NCBI GenBank assembly: GCA_033064195.1
Contig: JARBJD010000119.1
Coordinates: forward strand, 124,001-188,000
Length of the DNA: 64,000 bases
Reading direction: 5' to 3'
DNA from: Blattamonas nauphoetae
Lineage: Eukaryota > Preaxostyla > Oxymonadida
A program made the position numbers and the translations under genes. The notes under the pieces were generated by a model. That model did no database searches. It saw nothing but the letters and a program-made list of their open reading frames with translations, and was not told where the DNA came from. Below are positions 21,611 through 32,600 of this stretch, piece by piece. The stretch's first letter is position 1; every line of letters begins with the position of its first letter.

Positions 21611-22631
21611 TTAGGTGATGATTGAGCTTGAGGCGATGTCATTTACAGCCAGAGCCATCCACTCTGTGGTTGTGGGTGAGTTTCCTGGTTGATTGGCGAG
21701 AATAGTTGGGTTGATGCTGGCGACAATGCATTCGACTCCTGTCATGGTTCCACATCCGACGATTGTTGAGTTGTGAGCGATATGGACGAGGACACGGGGT
21801 GGTCGGCTTGTTTGTATTCTTTTCAGACACCCGGTGCTCCACCTGCCAGTGATCGAGTCGGGGTGGCTCCGATTGTCGACGACAAGCTGGTTGGAAGGAG
21901 GACAAGACGATCAAGCTGTAGACAAGACTGTTGTAATTTGCCACGAAGTTGGAATGAGTGAAAGATGACATATTCTTGATGAGTGACGAAATGTAGCTTA
22001 GTGACGAGAGGGAAACGTCGGTCATTGCGAGTGTCATCCATTCTGAAGCTGATGGCGAGTTTCCTGTTCGTTCGTCGATATTACATGGGTTGACGAGGGG
22101 AGACAGGAGAGGTGAGAGAGAGCATATCCACATGAGATAGGACTGTTCAATGAGCGACAGGCGTTGAAAAAGAACGAGTATGAAAGAGAGGAAATCGTAG
22201 TGGACACTGTAAGTTCCCTTTTTCACGAGTGTTGCTAATTTTGGGACGACCCTGATGGCCATTTCGTGATCGAGCTCATCTTCCGTTCTATTAGCTGGTG
22301 CTGGATGGTAAATGAGAAAAGATGTCACTCGGTTGAGTAGCGGGGAAGGATTGATCTTGTTGATGTCAAAAATGCATCGTGGTTCCTTGTGAGGCGACGA
22401 TGCACTATCCAGCTGCTTAAGGGCACTGTTCGCTTCGGAAAAACTGTGAATCTCTGGAGGATTCCTCGGGAGGGAAGGGATGAGAGAATCTCTGCAATGT
22501 CCAAGTCGAAACGAACTGTCTTGGGTTTTGAGTGTTTGAAGAGGCTGAAGTGAAGACTGAGGCAGATTACTACGACTGGTAGGATCACCAGAACCAGTGA
22601 ATGAGATTTTGGTGCAAAGTTTTGTCATCAT
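21611..22631 (-). CDS. Helical-repeat family protein, two exons
   Basis: Exons 22631..21924 and 21886..21611 with a 37-nt phase-0 intron (GTCTAC to CCAACCAG) give 327 residues. Without the splice the 3' part reads in a poor frame, while with it the C-terminus reads LVVDNRSHPDSITGRWSTG, then VGCGTMTGVECIVASINPT. Internally, NSPSASEWMTLAMTDVSLSS resembles the later NSPTTTEWMALAVNDIASSS, so the protein carries a repeated motif. The N-terminal part is helix-rich (FLIYHPAPANRTEDELDHEM, FLSFILVLFQRLSLIEQSYL). It is related in style to the genes at 11.2 and 24.1 kb. The GTC donor is not the best, so the splice is an inference. Function unknown. Confidence 0.5.
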
Positions 22632-22674
22632 CTAGAGAGATTAGATGGGAGATAGATCGGGCCCGACAGCAGTG

Positions 22675-23157
22675 TCAGCGTGACGAAATTCCCAACATGC
22701 CTTGTTCCGAATCAAACGTCAGAAATCCCGCCCTGCCTTCCAAATCAACATACTGGTTCTTGAATGACGAAGCCGAGATTTGAATGTGTTGGGTCTCTTC
22801 AGCCACATACTCCGGAACTGCCTGTACCAACCCACATTCCTTGAAGGATGACGACGAGATTTTCAGAGATTGGGCTGTCAGCGCCGGCACAATGCTGAAT
22901 TCCAGTGCAGCTTCGCAGTTCTTAAAACTTGAGGAACTGATGTTGACTGAAACAATCTCGTTGATCTGTTTAGTTGGTTTTTCAGCTTCTGTTTCTTCGT
23001 TCGATAACACTGGTAAGTATGAGATGTCTTTGAACGAAGAAGACGAGATTTCCACTGTTTTCGTCTTGTTGAGCATAACATCGGCTTTGATGATGTAACC
23101 TGCATCTTTTTGAATGATGATGCCTTCACGCGCACTGTCGATCCATCATTCGAGGAA
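22675..23157 (-). pseudogene. Beta-helix gene fragment with ISSSSFK repeats
   Basis: A minus frame open from about 23,157 to 22,675. It carries four spaced copies of one motif: VEISSSSFKD, VNISSSSFKN, LKISSSSFKE, IQISASSFKN. Such evenly spaced strand-turn motifs are typical of parallel beta-helix coils. There is no signal peptide, and the frame has no good start: the first Met is inside the repeats. The sequence upstream of it reads well on the opposite strand instead (see the inverted repeat). I take it as a piece of a larger beta-helix gene cut off by rearrangement, though an upstream exon cannot be excluded. Confidence 0.45.
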
Positions 23158-23189
23158 TCAACAAGCGGAACCTCGACTGTCGTTGATTC

Positions 23190-23575
23190 CATCTGTCACT
23201 CCGGCTTCCGGTTCTTGGGTCTTGCCAAATTGAGGTAAGGTTAGATCGTCGGTGTTTTGCGAATTTAGGTTAATGATGAAGGGAAACAAGTTACGAAAAT
23301 GAGATAGGAGAAACAAGGGACAGTATTTGAAGTGAAAGCTGTTGTGAGGTCTGAATTTGGTGATGATCGGAGTGAATTATGGGTTCGCAAGCCACAGTTC
23401 TCACCAACTATAGCTGAACACCGATCACTAAATCATTGATTCAATTTGAGAAGTTCTGAACTGCAGTTTTGTGAAGTGGAGAAAAACTGAAATGGAGTTA
23501 AATAAATGTATTGTCTGATCGCACCCTTTATTCCTTGTTACAAGACCCAAGAACCGGAAGTCGGAGTGACAGATG
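23190..23575. repeat. Inverted repeat pair, 35 bp arms
   Basis: Arms at about 23,190-23,224 and 23,541-23,575 match in inverted orientation with one or two mismatches. The left arm read on the plus strand and the right arm read on the minus strand both encode ICHSGFRFLGL / ICHSDFRFLGL. The same coding motif therefore lies on opposite strands 350 bp apart. The 316 bp between show no gene. Confidence 0.7.
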
Positions 23576-23862
23576 TCGAAGTTGGTGAATCCAACTGTTC
23601 CTCCCGCAACAATTGCGATTGGCGAAGCAATAACGTTGTCCATCCACACACATTTCACAAAGTCGAACGACAAATCATATGAAATCGTCACAAAAGAGTC
23701 GGCCTTGTTCATCGACAGACTTGCGTTTTCCAATCTGTGTAAATCGCTCAATACAGCAAAGAGGCTGTGAGAAGCTGTTTCGGGTTTAACCAAGACACAC
23801 TGCACGTGTCCAACGAAATGTATTGGCCAAGATTTCAGCTCGATCTTCACGCCATCATGCAC
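23428..23862 (-). pseudogene. Second beta-helix gene fragment
   Basis: A minus frame of up to 144 codons with strand-rich text: VQCVLVKPETASHSLFAVLS, FDFVKCVWMDNVIASPIAIV and GGTVGFTNFDICHSDFRFLG. This fits a beta-helix coil but has neither signal peptide nor the disulfide-type module starts seen in the giant genes. It ends near the inverted repeat. Likely a detached fragment of the same source gene as 22,675-23,157. Confidence 0.4.
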
Positions 23863-24144
23863 CTTCTCTGAAAGAACATATGTGTTGGAGTTGCCGGTAA
23901 ATTATCAATCACGCCTTGAAGATTGACTGAGTGAGAAATTTTGGACAGAACGATGAAGAAGACAGACATCATGAGAATAATTTTTATGTTGGGCGAGGAG
24001 ATCTCACGTATTTCTCACACGCACATTCCGAGATGACAGTCAATGTCATTCGTGGAAACGATGTCATGCACTCCGAATTGACTGAGGAACATGATCTGAG
24101 TCTTATAATAAATTCACCAGCAAGGAATCGAGTTTGTCAACTTC

Positions 24145-26213
24145 ATGATTCATCTCACCCGTTCTCAGTCAAACCTCTCATCACTCCTCGAAGGATTGCA
24201 ATGTGATGATGACGATATTATCGTTGACACACTCCGAGAATTGCAGAAAGTGGCATCTGGTGTGTGTTTTTGTGTTCTTCATCGATTTGTTTGCTGAATG
24301 TGCTGGAAATATTTCAGAAAGTGTGTCGGGTGACTCTTTTGATGATTGGTGTTCATTTCTGTCTCCGTTGTGTTGTGGAACACACTCACCTGGACTTCTG
24401 GTCTCTCCTTTTCTCTTTTATTGATTGTCTCTTTCAGACTGAACTGATGCATTTGCTAGATATTCTTTGTTTGTGGTTTTCTTTTTCGTGATGATGAATG
24501 TCTTTCTTGCTTTCTTTCAGATTCAAAATCGCAATCATTCGTTCACAAATCGATTTCATCTGAAATCCCTTCTTTCGTCGTCACGCAATTTGGAGATTGG
24601 TCGAACTGCCATGCATTAGAATCAGTGTGTTGTTTTCTTTCATCTTACTCATTTGATTTCAGTGTTGTTCCTGCATGGAGTCACTCTTCTATGAACCCAC
24701 AATTGTCGACTCGTTTTTTCTCCAACATATGGATTTCTTCAAGTCCACATTCCGTAGCTTGAAAGAATCGTCGCCTTCTCACATTGTTCTGACCACTTTG
24801 GCCCGTTTGTCTCTCTTCCCACATCTCAGAATGGCTTACAATTCTCTTTTGGCACTTCGCGGTATTGTCAAACGAAATCCACCTGTTTTCACGCATCTCC
24901 CCTCACCCATCTTCCCATCGTCTTCCCCTCACCAACTGTATTCTGGCCTCTCATTCATGGACGCTCTGACAAAGAAACTCCGAACACTTTTCTCAGATTT
25001 TGAAAGGAATCTCCCAACTGATCCTTCACACCTCCCAAACTACATCAAACTCACGAAAGATGATCCTTACATCATCACACGGTCCATCTCCTTCTGTTCC
25101 TTCTCGTACGACCTCCCCATTTTCCTTTTCCATGCAAATCCGTCCATCGAAGTGTGTTTTGTCTCGTTTCCTCATTTCTCGTCAATTCAGGTTGATTCTG
25201 AGATCATCCAAGATTTGATTCTCTTTGCGAAAGAAACTCTCACAAAGATTCTCACCCACATTTCAAACATCGACGATCTCATCGCTTCTCTTCCCTCCGA
25301 CCCTTCTCCAACAGATTCATTGGTTTCAACAGTTGATTCACCAACGGTTGATTCTCTAACACAACTCCGAAATGAATGTGAAGAGTTTGTGAGCGAAAGC
25401 TGGTGTTTCTTCATCGGTTTGACATGCGCAACCACCGTTCCCACCAAATCATCCTTCCAAACGATCATCCTCGACGATCCATCCTTCCCTGACCTCATTT
25501 TCAACTCCCTCAAGCGCCGTCACTCAGAAATCAGAGAAAACACTTTACTGATCCTCAAAACTGTCATTATTGTGTTTCCATGGATGAGGGATAAGTTCAT
25601 TGAAGCGAATCTTGTTGGGAGAATGTTTGAAACAGTCGATTTTGTTTCTCTTCCTCTCTCCGAATCCAACACACTCTGTGCACTCACTGACTTCATCGCA
25701 CACCTTTTTGATCCGATTGGAGACGATGAAGAAACGTGGTTTGAACAATATCGTCTCATTCGTGCTCCTTTGTTCGAACCAGCCAAACAATTCATCACAT
25801 TCATGTTCATAAACTCGAACAAGCTCGTTTTGGAAGGTGATGACAACAACCAATCACTCGAAGATCACCTCTGCTCAATCCACAATCACATCAACAACAT
25901 GGAACTTCAATCAGATGAACATGACTCCAACTTTGTGTCGGAACTTGTGAAATGGGAAGTGCGAACGATGGTCGAGATGGAGAACGAAGAACATTTTGAG
26001 GATATCTTCGAAAACATGTGTATCAGAACTTGTGATTGGAATGAAGAGAAACGTGAACGGCAGAAGAGACGAGAAGTGCTTATAAGAGAAGAAGGATGGG
26101 ACGATAGCTTCGAACTTCGAGTGGTCGGGATCGAGGTGGACACCAATCAGGACATAACTGACCTCGCGGAGGAATTCAGAATCGAGCTGGCTTTCAATGC
26201 GGACGAAACATGA
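24145..26213 (+). CDS. Helical-repeat (ARM-like) family protein, three exons
   Basis: Exons 24145..24259, 24521..24624 and 24663..26213 join in phase (phase 1, then phase 0) to about 589 residues. The introns are 261 and 38 nt with TTTCAG acceptors. The start is the first Met of exon 1 (MIHLTRSQSNLSSLLEGLQ), but exon 1 is open a little upstream, so an earlier exon is possible. The large exon reads as stacked helices: PTIVDSFFLQHMDFFKSTF, LRMAYNSLLALRGIVKRN, LFAKETLTKILTHISNIDDL, NTLLILKTVIIVFPWMRDKF. The C-terminus is charged (NEEKRERQKRREVLIREEGW). It is of the same style as the genes at 11.2 and 21.6 kb. It probably serves as a protein-binding scaffold; no catalytic motif is seen. Confidence 0.7.
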
Positions 26214-26617
26214 CCAGAGGTGGTCACACGTCGAACGGATATCGAATGGATGTTAATTCCTCCCATTATCTTGCGTTTTCAAAAAAAGGGTGGTAAAAGA
26301 TTTAATGAGAAGCGAATGATTGCTAAACCGACTTGGACGATCGGTGCGAATAGTGAGTGTCACCCCATTCACAAATCGGAAGATCAAAATGACAGTTTGA
26401 GAATAACTTAATTGTGGGTATGACGCTCTCAACCTAGATGGTCTGTCGTATCACGGATAAACAGAAACGTGAGAAAGCCGAGCAATCAGATGCTGTTGAT
26501 GAGAAAAAAGCGAATTGGCCTTGGAAGTGAGGCCAGGATGTCAAATGAGGCTAATTTTGTTTCGAATGATGACAACGAAAGTCGACGAAAATGTGTGAAA
26601 ACGGGTCTGTGTCATTG
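26214..26617. other. Intergenic between two converging genes
   Basis: The 3' ends of the helical-repeat gene (+) and the giant adhesin-like gene (-) face each other here. A possible donor (AAG|GTCAGT) lies just before the giant gene's stop, so a small 3' exon could fall in this stretch. Nothing else is recognised. Confidence 0.35.
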
Positions 26618-29600
26618 TTATGGCTTTTCTGTCTTCGTCGCACTGACCTTGAACTGTGTGTTGCAGAAGACAGAACCAGTGCGAGAGACAGCAGGCAGAA
26701 GCGCTCCTCGTTCGACCAGTACAGCGATGGGGGAGGACGAGGAAGGGAAAGTCACTTTCCGCTTCCAATTCATCAGAGGCACCCCATCTCTGTTTCTGGT
26801 GTAGGGAGGAGAGGATGATGTTGTTGACTCAAACCAGCTGTGAGGGAAGGACACACTGGATGGAGTTTTGGTTGTGGAGATCACGATTGCTGCACTGAGT
26901 TGAGCCGAGGAAGGAAAAGAATCTACGAAGAGACACGACGACAACAGAATAGAGAAACGCAGGGAGGTCGAACTCGCAGTGTGTGTCAAGTGGAGGACGG
27001 ACGAGATGAATGTGGCGTGCTGATCCACACACCCACTTCGCTCGAAGACGCAGTTTGACATCTCAAATGATGAGTGTGCTTGGCTGATCAAGATCAGAGG
27101 AGTGTGTTGTTCAGAAAGCACGTGCTGAACTCGATATGTGCTGATGAAGGACGAGTCAGCGAGTGAAAACGAAGAAAACGCCGATTGTGAAGTGAGAACA
27201 AAAAGCGGATTGTTGGTTGTGGACACATTTCGAAATTGGGAGTGTTGCAACGAAAATGTTATCGGATTGGAGTTTGTGTCCGTCGCGAGGAGAGCTACAT
27301 TGTCAGAGAAAACGAGATTTTTCACAGACAGCCGAGAGAGATCCAATTGACCTTCCGAAAGAGACGCCAGCCCAATTCCGACTCGCTCTCCGTGCTGGTT
27401 TGTGATCGTCACAGAATCACAGCTGAAGGTGCCTCTTCCCATCACAACATACAAAGGCGGCACGGGCGACGTTGACAGCGAGAAGGAGGGGAGCTCGAGG
27501 ACGAGCGATTCGAGTCGGAGATGTCCAGTGTCAACCCAGACAACCCCTCGCTGGGCAGCTGACGTGCACGAGAGAGTGTGGTCCACAACGACGCGTGGAG
27601 TGGTGGAGTGGAGTCCGACGATTTGGAGAGACTCGCGGTTGATGGCGATGCAGGCGCCAAAAGAAGCGACGATGTCGATTTGGAGAGTGACGAGTTCCTG
27701 CTCGACTCCTTCTGCTTCTCGTCGCTTCCACCCGTTCGCGATTGTGTCGCATGGTTTGGCATACTCTCCGCAATCGAGAGTGTCACTGTGTCCTCCGTCT
27801 TTCACAATCACCTGCAATTGCCGTGGCTTCTCGCCTGTCTCAAAAGTCAAAACGCCTGATGTGTGAATCACATCGGATGGATCACCCACTTTCACGATCG
27901 ATGTGAGAGTGTAGACTGTGCTGAAGTCCATCACACCATTGTTGCCCAGCGAGAGATCAGCCGAGGTGCCAGATGTGGAAGACGAGAAGGTGAGAGTGAA
28001 GGAGGCTGCTGGAGTGGTAGTGACGAGGTAGGAAGAGGATGTTGGGAGATCGGTGCCGGTCAGTTTGATTGTTCCTTTTCTGTTGGAGCTGGCGGAGAAG
28101 GCGAAGGAAGCATTTGTGACGAGAGGAGGGAGGGGGATCCGGACGGAGGCATCTGAGTTCACAAACACATCCGATCCATCCAGTTTCACTGTTTTGAACG
28201 AATAAACCAGACCAAACAGAACGGTTGAAGGATCCGACGAATATTCGGTTGGAGCAGTGAACGACAACTCGCCTTTTGTTGTCGTTGTCGCTGTTGTTGA
28301 GAACGATTTCCCTCCGCTTTCGATCACGATGAAATATGTCCCCACTTGCAGTTCTCGTCCTGCCACAACAATCGTCGCAGTGTCTCGCTGCGAGTTCAGT
28401 GTCGCCGATCCACTTTCGATTCGGGTTGGTTCGTACGGGGTGCTAAAGACGCAGTCTGATTTCTCAATTAAAACCGGTGATGATTGTGCTTTTTCAGTCA
28501 TCGATTCCACGCTGTAGTAATGGCTGTATTTCAGGATTGCTGTCGAGGATGGGTAGAGACCCAGCTCAATCGTCATCATTCCTGTTTCGGTGGCTGTCAC
28601 GTCAATCTGAACTTCCGAAGTGGTTGCAGCGTTCGTAGATGAGCGAGGTGTTTCTGAGAAGGTGAGTCGATAGGCTGTCCCTGCAACGAGCTGGGTGCTG
28701 TTCAGAGTGAGTGTGGCGGTTGTGAGGATGTCGTTGTCTGCAGAGTTGATGGAGACGAGGCGAGGAGGTTCAGGAATGATTTCGATCGAGTTTGGCTCAA
28801 AGAAGAGAGGAGTCGAAACGGATTGTTGTCTAAGGTCAACGATTGAATAGTTCCCTCCAAACACAAGATCGGCGACGAGTGTGGGGAACAGTGAGGCTGA
28901 TCCTTCCCATCGCGACGAAGACGAGTTCCACTCCATTGTCAAGGTGTGCTCCTTCAACAATGCTCGAGAAAGATCAACTTCATATTTCGATGAGATGTCC
29001 AGTTGTCTTCCATCCATCGTCACCAAAACATTCTTCTTCAGTGAATCATAGTCCACAATCGAGAACGAGACAAGACGAGTTTGCTCAGCTGGAGTGGTGA
29101 AAGAGAGACCAGCGTGGAAGAACACTTCATTGTCATCTTTGTCTGTCACACCAACCACAGTGTATGTTTGTCCATATTCCACTTCAATTTCACTTTCTGT
29201 TGTTGAGAAGAGAATCGCGGTCGATGAACCTGACTCTCCATCTGCTGCGAATGACGCTTTGATCGTTTTTGAGCCATTCAGCGCGATTGTGAAGGGTCCA
29301 TTCGTCATTTTGATCCCAATCAGAGATATCGAAACTTCCTTCTGTTTGTTTTGTGGTGTCGCTGGGCCCATGAATGTGAGTCGAGATGGTTCGGGGTCAA
29401 GAGTGATCGTCAAACCTGCTTCCACATGAATCTTCGGAGGATTCGACATCGTTCCAATCATTCCAGTCACTTTGTATGTCTCTCCATATTTCAACTGTCG
29501 CGTCGGATAAAGCGTCGCTTGTGCCTCTCCTGCATCTGTGGCTGTGAACGACGCATCAATCGTCACTTTCTCTGTCGAGTCTTTGCTGTTCTCCAAATCG

Positions 29601-32600
29601 AGCTCGTACTGTCCAGTCATAGCCGCATGTCCTGTCAGCGAGATCGTCGTCACATTCTTATCGTTCTTGTCCACTGGCTCTCCAACTCCCAGCAATCTCG
29701 TCGGTTCCTTGATCGTTGTGAACCCAAGTCCACGCTCGATCAGAACCGAATCCGCTCCTTGCTTCAGATCATCCACTTCATAACGTGTGTTGTATTCAAA
29801 ATTCACTTTCGATGCATCTGTGTCAAAGAGAACCCTCGACACCGTCGCACTCGACGAAGAAAACGAAACGTCAATGTCAATCGTGTTGTCAGTGTTCGAC
29901 GAAGTGCTTGCGTTTCTGGTGAGAGTTAGAATGAAGTCTCCAGAGAGCAGAATTCCATGCAGTGTGAAGGTGGTTTCTTTGTCGAGGTTGGAGTAGGTGG
30001 GAATGCTGGAGATGGCGGTCAGACGAGGTGGCTCAGGAATGATTTCGATCGAGTTTGGCTCGAAGAAGAGAGGGGTCGAGATGGACTGTTTGCGGAACTC
30101 AACAATCGAATAGTTCCCTCCAAACACCAGATCAGCAGTGAGTGTGGGGAACAGAGAGGCCGATCCTTCCCAGCGCGACGAAGACGAGTTCCACTCCATC
30201 AACAAGGTGAAATCACATGACGATGCTCGAGAAAGATCAACTTCATATTTCGATGAGATGTCCAGTTGTCTTCCATCCATCGAGACCAAAACATTCTTCT
30301 TCAGCGAATCGTATTCCACAATCGACAACGATACGAGGCGGGTTGGTTCAGCTGGAGTGGTGAAAGAGAGACCAGAGTGGATGAACACTGGTTTCGAGTC
30401 TTCGTCTGTCACACCAAGAACAGTGTATGTCTGGTCATATTCCACTTCAATTTCACTTTCTGTTGTTGAGAAGAGAATCGCGGTCGATGAACCTGACTCT
30501 CCATCTGCTGCGAATGTCGCTGTGATCGTTTTGGAGCCATTCAAGGCAATCGTGAATGGTCCATTTGTCAGTTTGATCCCAATCAGAGATATCGAAACTT
30601 CCTTCTGTTTGTTTTGTGGTGTCGCTGGGCCCATGAATGTGAGTCGAGATGGTTCGGAGTCAAGTGTGATCGTCAAACCTGCTTCCACATGAATCTTCGG
30701 AGGATTCGACATCGTTCCAACCATTCCAGTCACTTTGTACGTCTCTCCATATTTCAACTGTCGCGTCGGATAAAGCTTCGCTTGTGCCTCTCCTGCATCG
30801 GTGGCTGTGAACGACGCATCAATCGTCACTTTCTCTGTCGAGTCTTCGCTGTTCTCCAAATCAAGCTCATACGATCCTTCCAATGCTGCATGCCCTGTCA
30901 GCGAGATCGTCGTCACATTCCGGTCATCCTTGTCCACTGGCTCTCCAACACCCAGCAATCTCGTCGGCTCCTTAATCGTTGAGAAGCTGAGAGAAGACTC
31001 GATGAAGATGGGGTTTTTGTTGGAGTCTTTCATTTCGATCACTTCGTACGCTGTGTTGTACTGAAGTTCGATCATCGTCGGATCTGTGTTGAACAGAACT
31101 CCCTCCATCGTTCCCTTCCCATCACTCCCAAACGGAACCGTTCTCTCCATCGGTGCTGTTGACGAACCGTTCACTGAGAAGAAGAGAGAGTAACTGCCAG
31201 TCAGCTTGATCCCAATGAAATCGAGAGAAAGCTCCTTGTCCTGATTTGAGTAAAGTGGAGATGAGACGATTGTTGTGAGTCGAGATGGTTCTGGAGGGAC
31301 TTCAAACATCACACCATTGTCGAGGATTGATGGCACGTCCTCCACAGACAGATCTGTCAGAAGATATTGTGTTCCGTACTTCAATTTGACGGGTGATGGA
31401 AGGAAGACATCCTCTTTGAGAAGGGTCGAGGCGAGCATACCTTGTCCATCGATGATCGACGAAAGAGCAATCCCTGCTCGAATGACATTCCCGTTCTCGT
31501 CCAGCTCGGAAACGGTGATGGAGATGGTCTTCCCGGCGGGGAGGGCGACACCATTCAGATTGATGAGGGCTTGCTTCTCGAATTGGCCTCCCAACGCGCA
31601 CGACGCTGAAATGATGCGAGTTGGGGCAGGAGGAGTGGGAAACGTGATTGTTGTGAGGATGGTGACGGAGAGAGAGGAGAGATGCATGCTGATCACTTCG
31701 TATTCCACGTCGTATTCGAGTGTCCCTGTCTGGTTGTACACTTCCACACTTTCTGTTCCGTCTGTCGTCGATGAGAAATACACGACGAGCTGAAACGCAT
31801 TCGACGTTCCGACTTTGCGAAGAAGGAGAGTGTATTGACTGACAGCCATTCTGACTCCAGTCAGCGACAGGACAACTTCATTCAGGTTGGACTGATTCAA
31901 TTCTGCGGTGATCCCCTTCAGTGTGGGGCCTTCCGATGTGGTGAAGGAGGATTGTGTGAAGAAGATGATGTTATCGTTTTGGAGGATCGACTCGATTTCG
32001 TAAGTTGTGTTGAAGTCGAGAGATCCCGTCGCATTTCCTTCGAAAAACGAACTTTTGGCGCCAGTTGAAGAGAATGTGACATCAAAAGTGAATCCAGATG
32101 AGAGCGTGACGACATACACACCGCTCGTTGGCAGGTCTGTTCCGGTCATTGCGATCTGAAAGTGAGTACAGTTACCTGCGAGTGTTGAGACAATACTTTT
32201 CACAGTGGGCGGGTTGGGAACAGTGAAGTTGACATCCGAGTTGACGAAGAAAGAGTCGGTGGCATTGGAGACGGCTGAGACCACGTAGCGCTGGCCATAT
32301 GCGAGGTGAGTGCTGCTTTGTTGGAAGTCGGTGTTGAAGATGACGGTGAGTGTGCCATTGTCGGTGACAGAGATTTGACTTAGTGACTCGATCGTGGTTC
32401 CCCCTCGACTCACTTTCACTGTGAGTGGCTCCTGTGTGAACGCGCGGCCTGTCAGTGTGACTGTAACTTCAGTTCGGTGTCCATTCAGTTGGTTCGGTAT
32501 CGCTTTCTCCACTCTCGGTGGCTCTTCCAGAAGTGTGAAAGAAAAGCCAGAATCTGGAAGCATCGCATTCACTCCATTCACACTCACCCGAATGATTTGG

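Noticed and set aside
22784-23098. Plus-strand gene across the ISSSSFK region
   Set aside because: The minus frame carries a regular four-fold repeat; the plus frame has none and no neighbouring exons.
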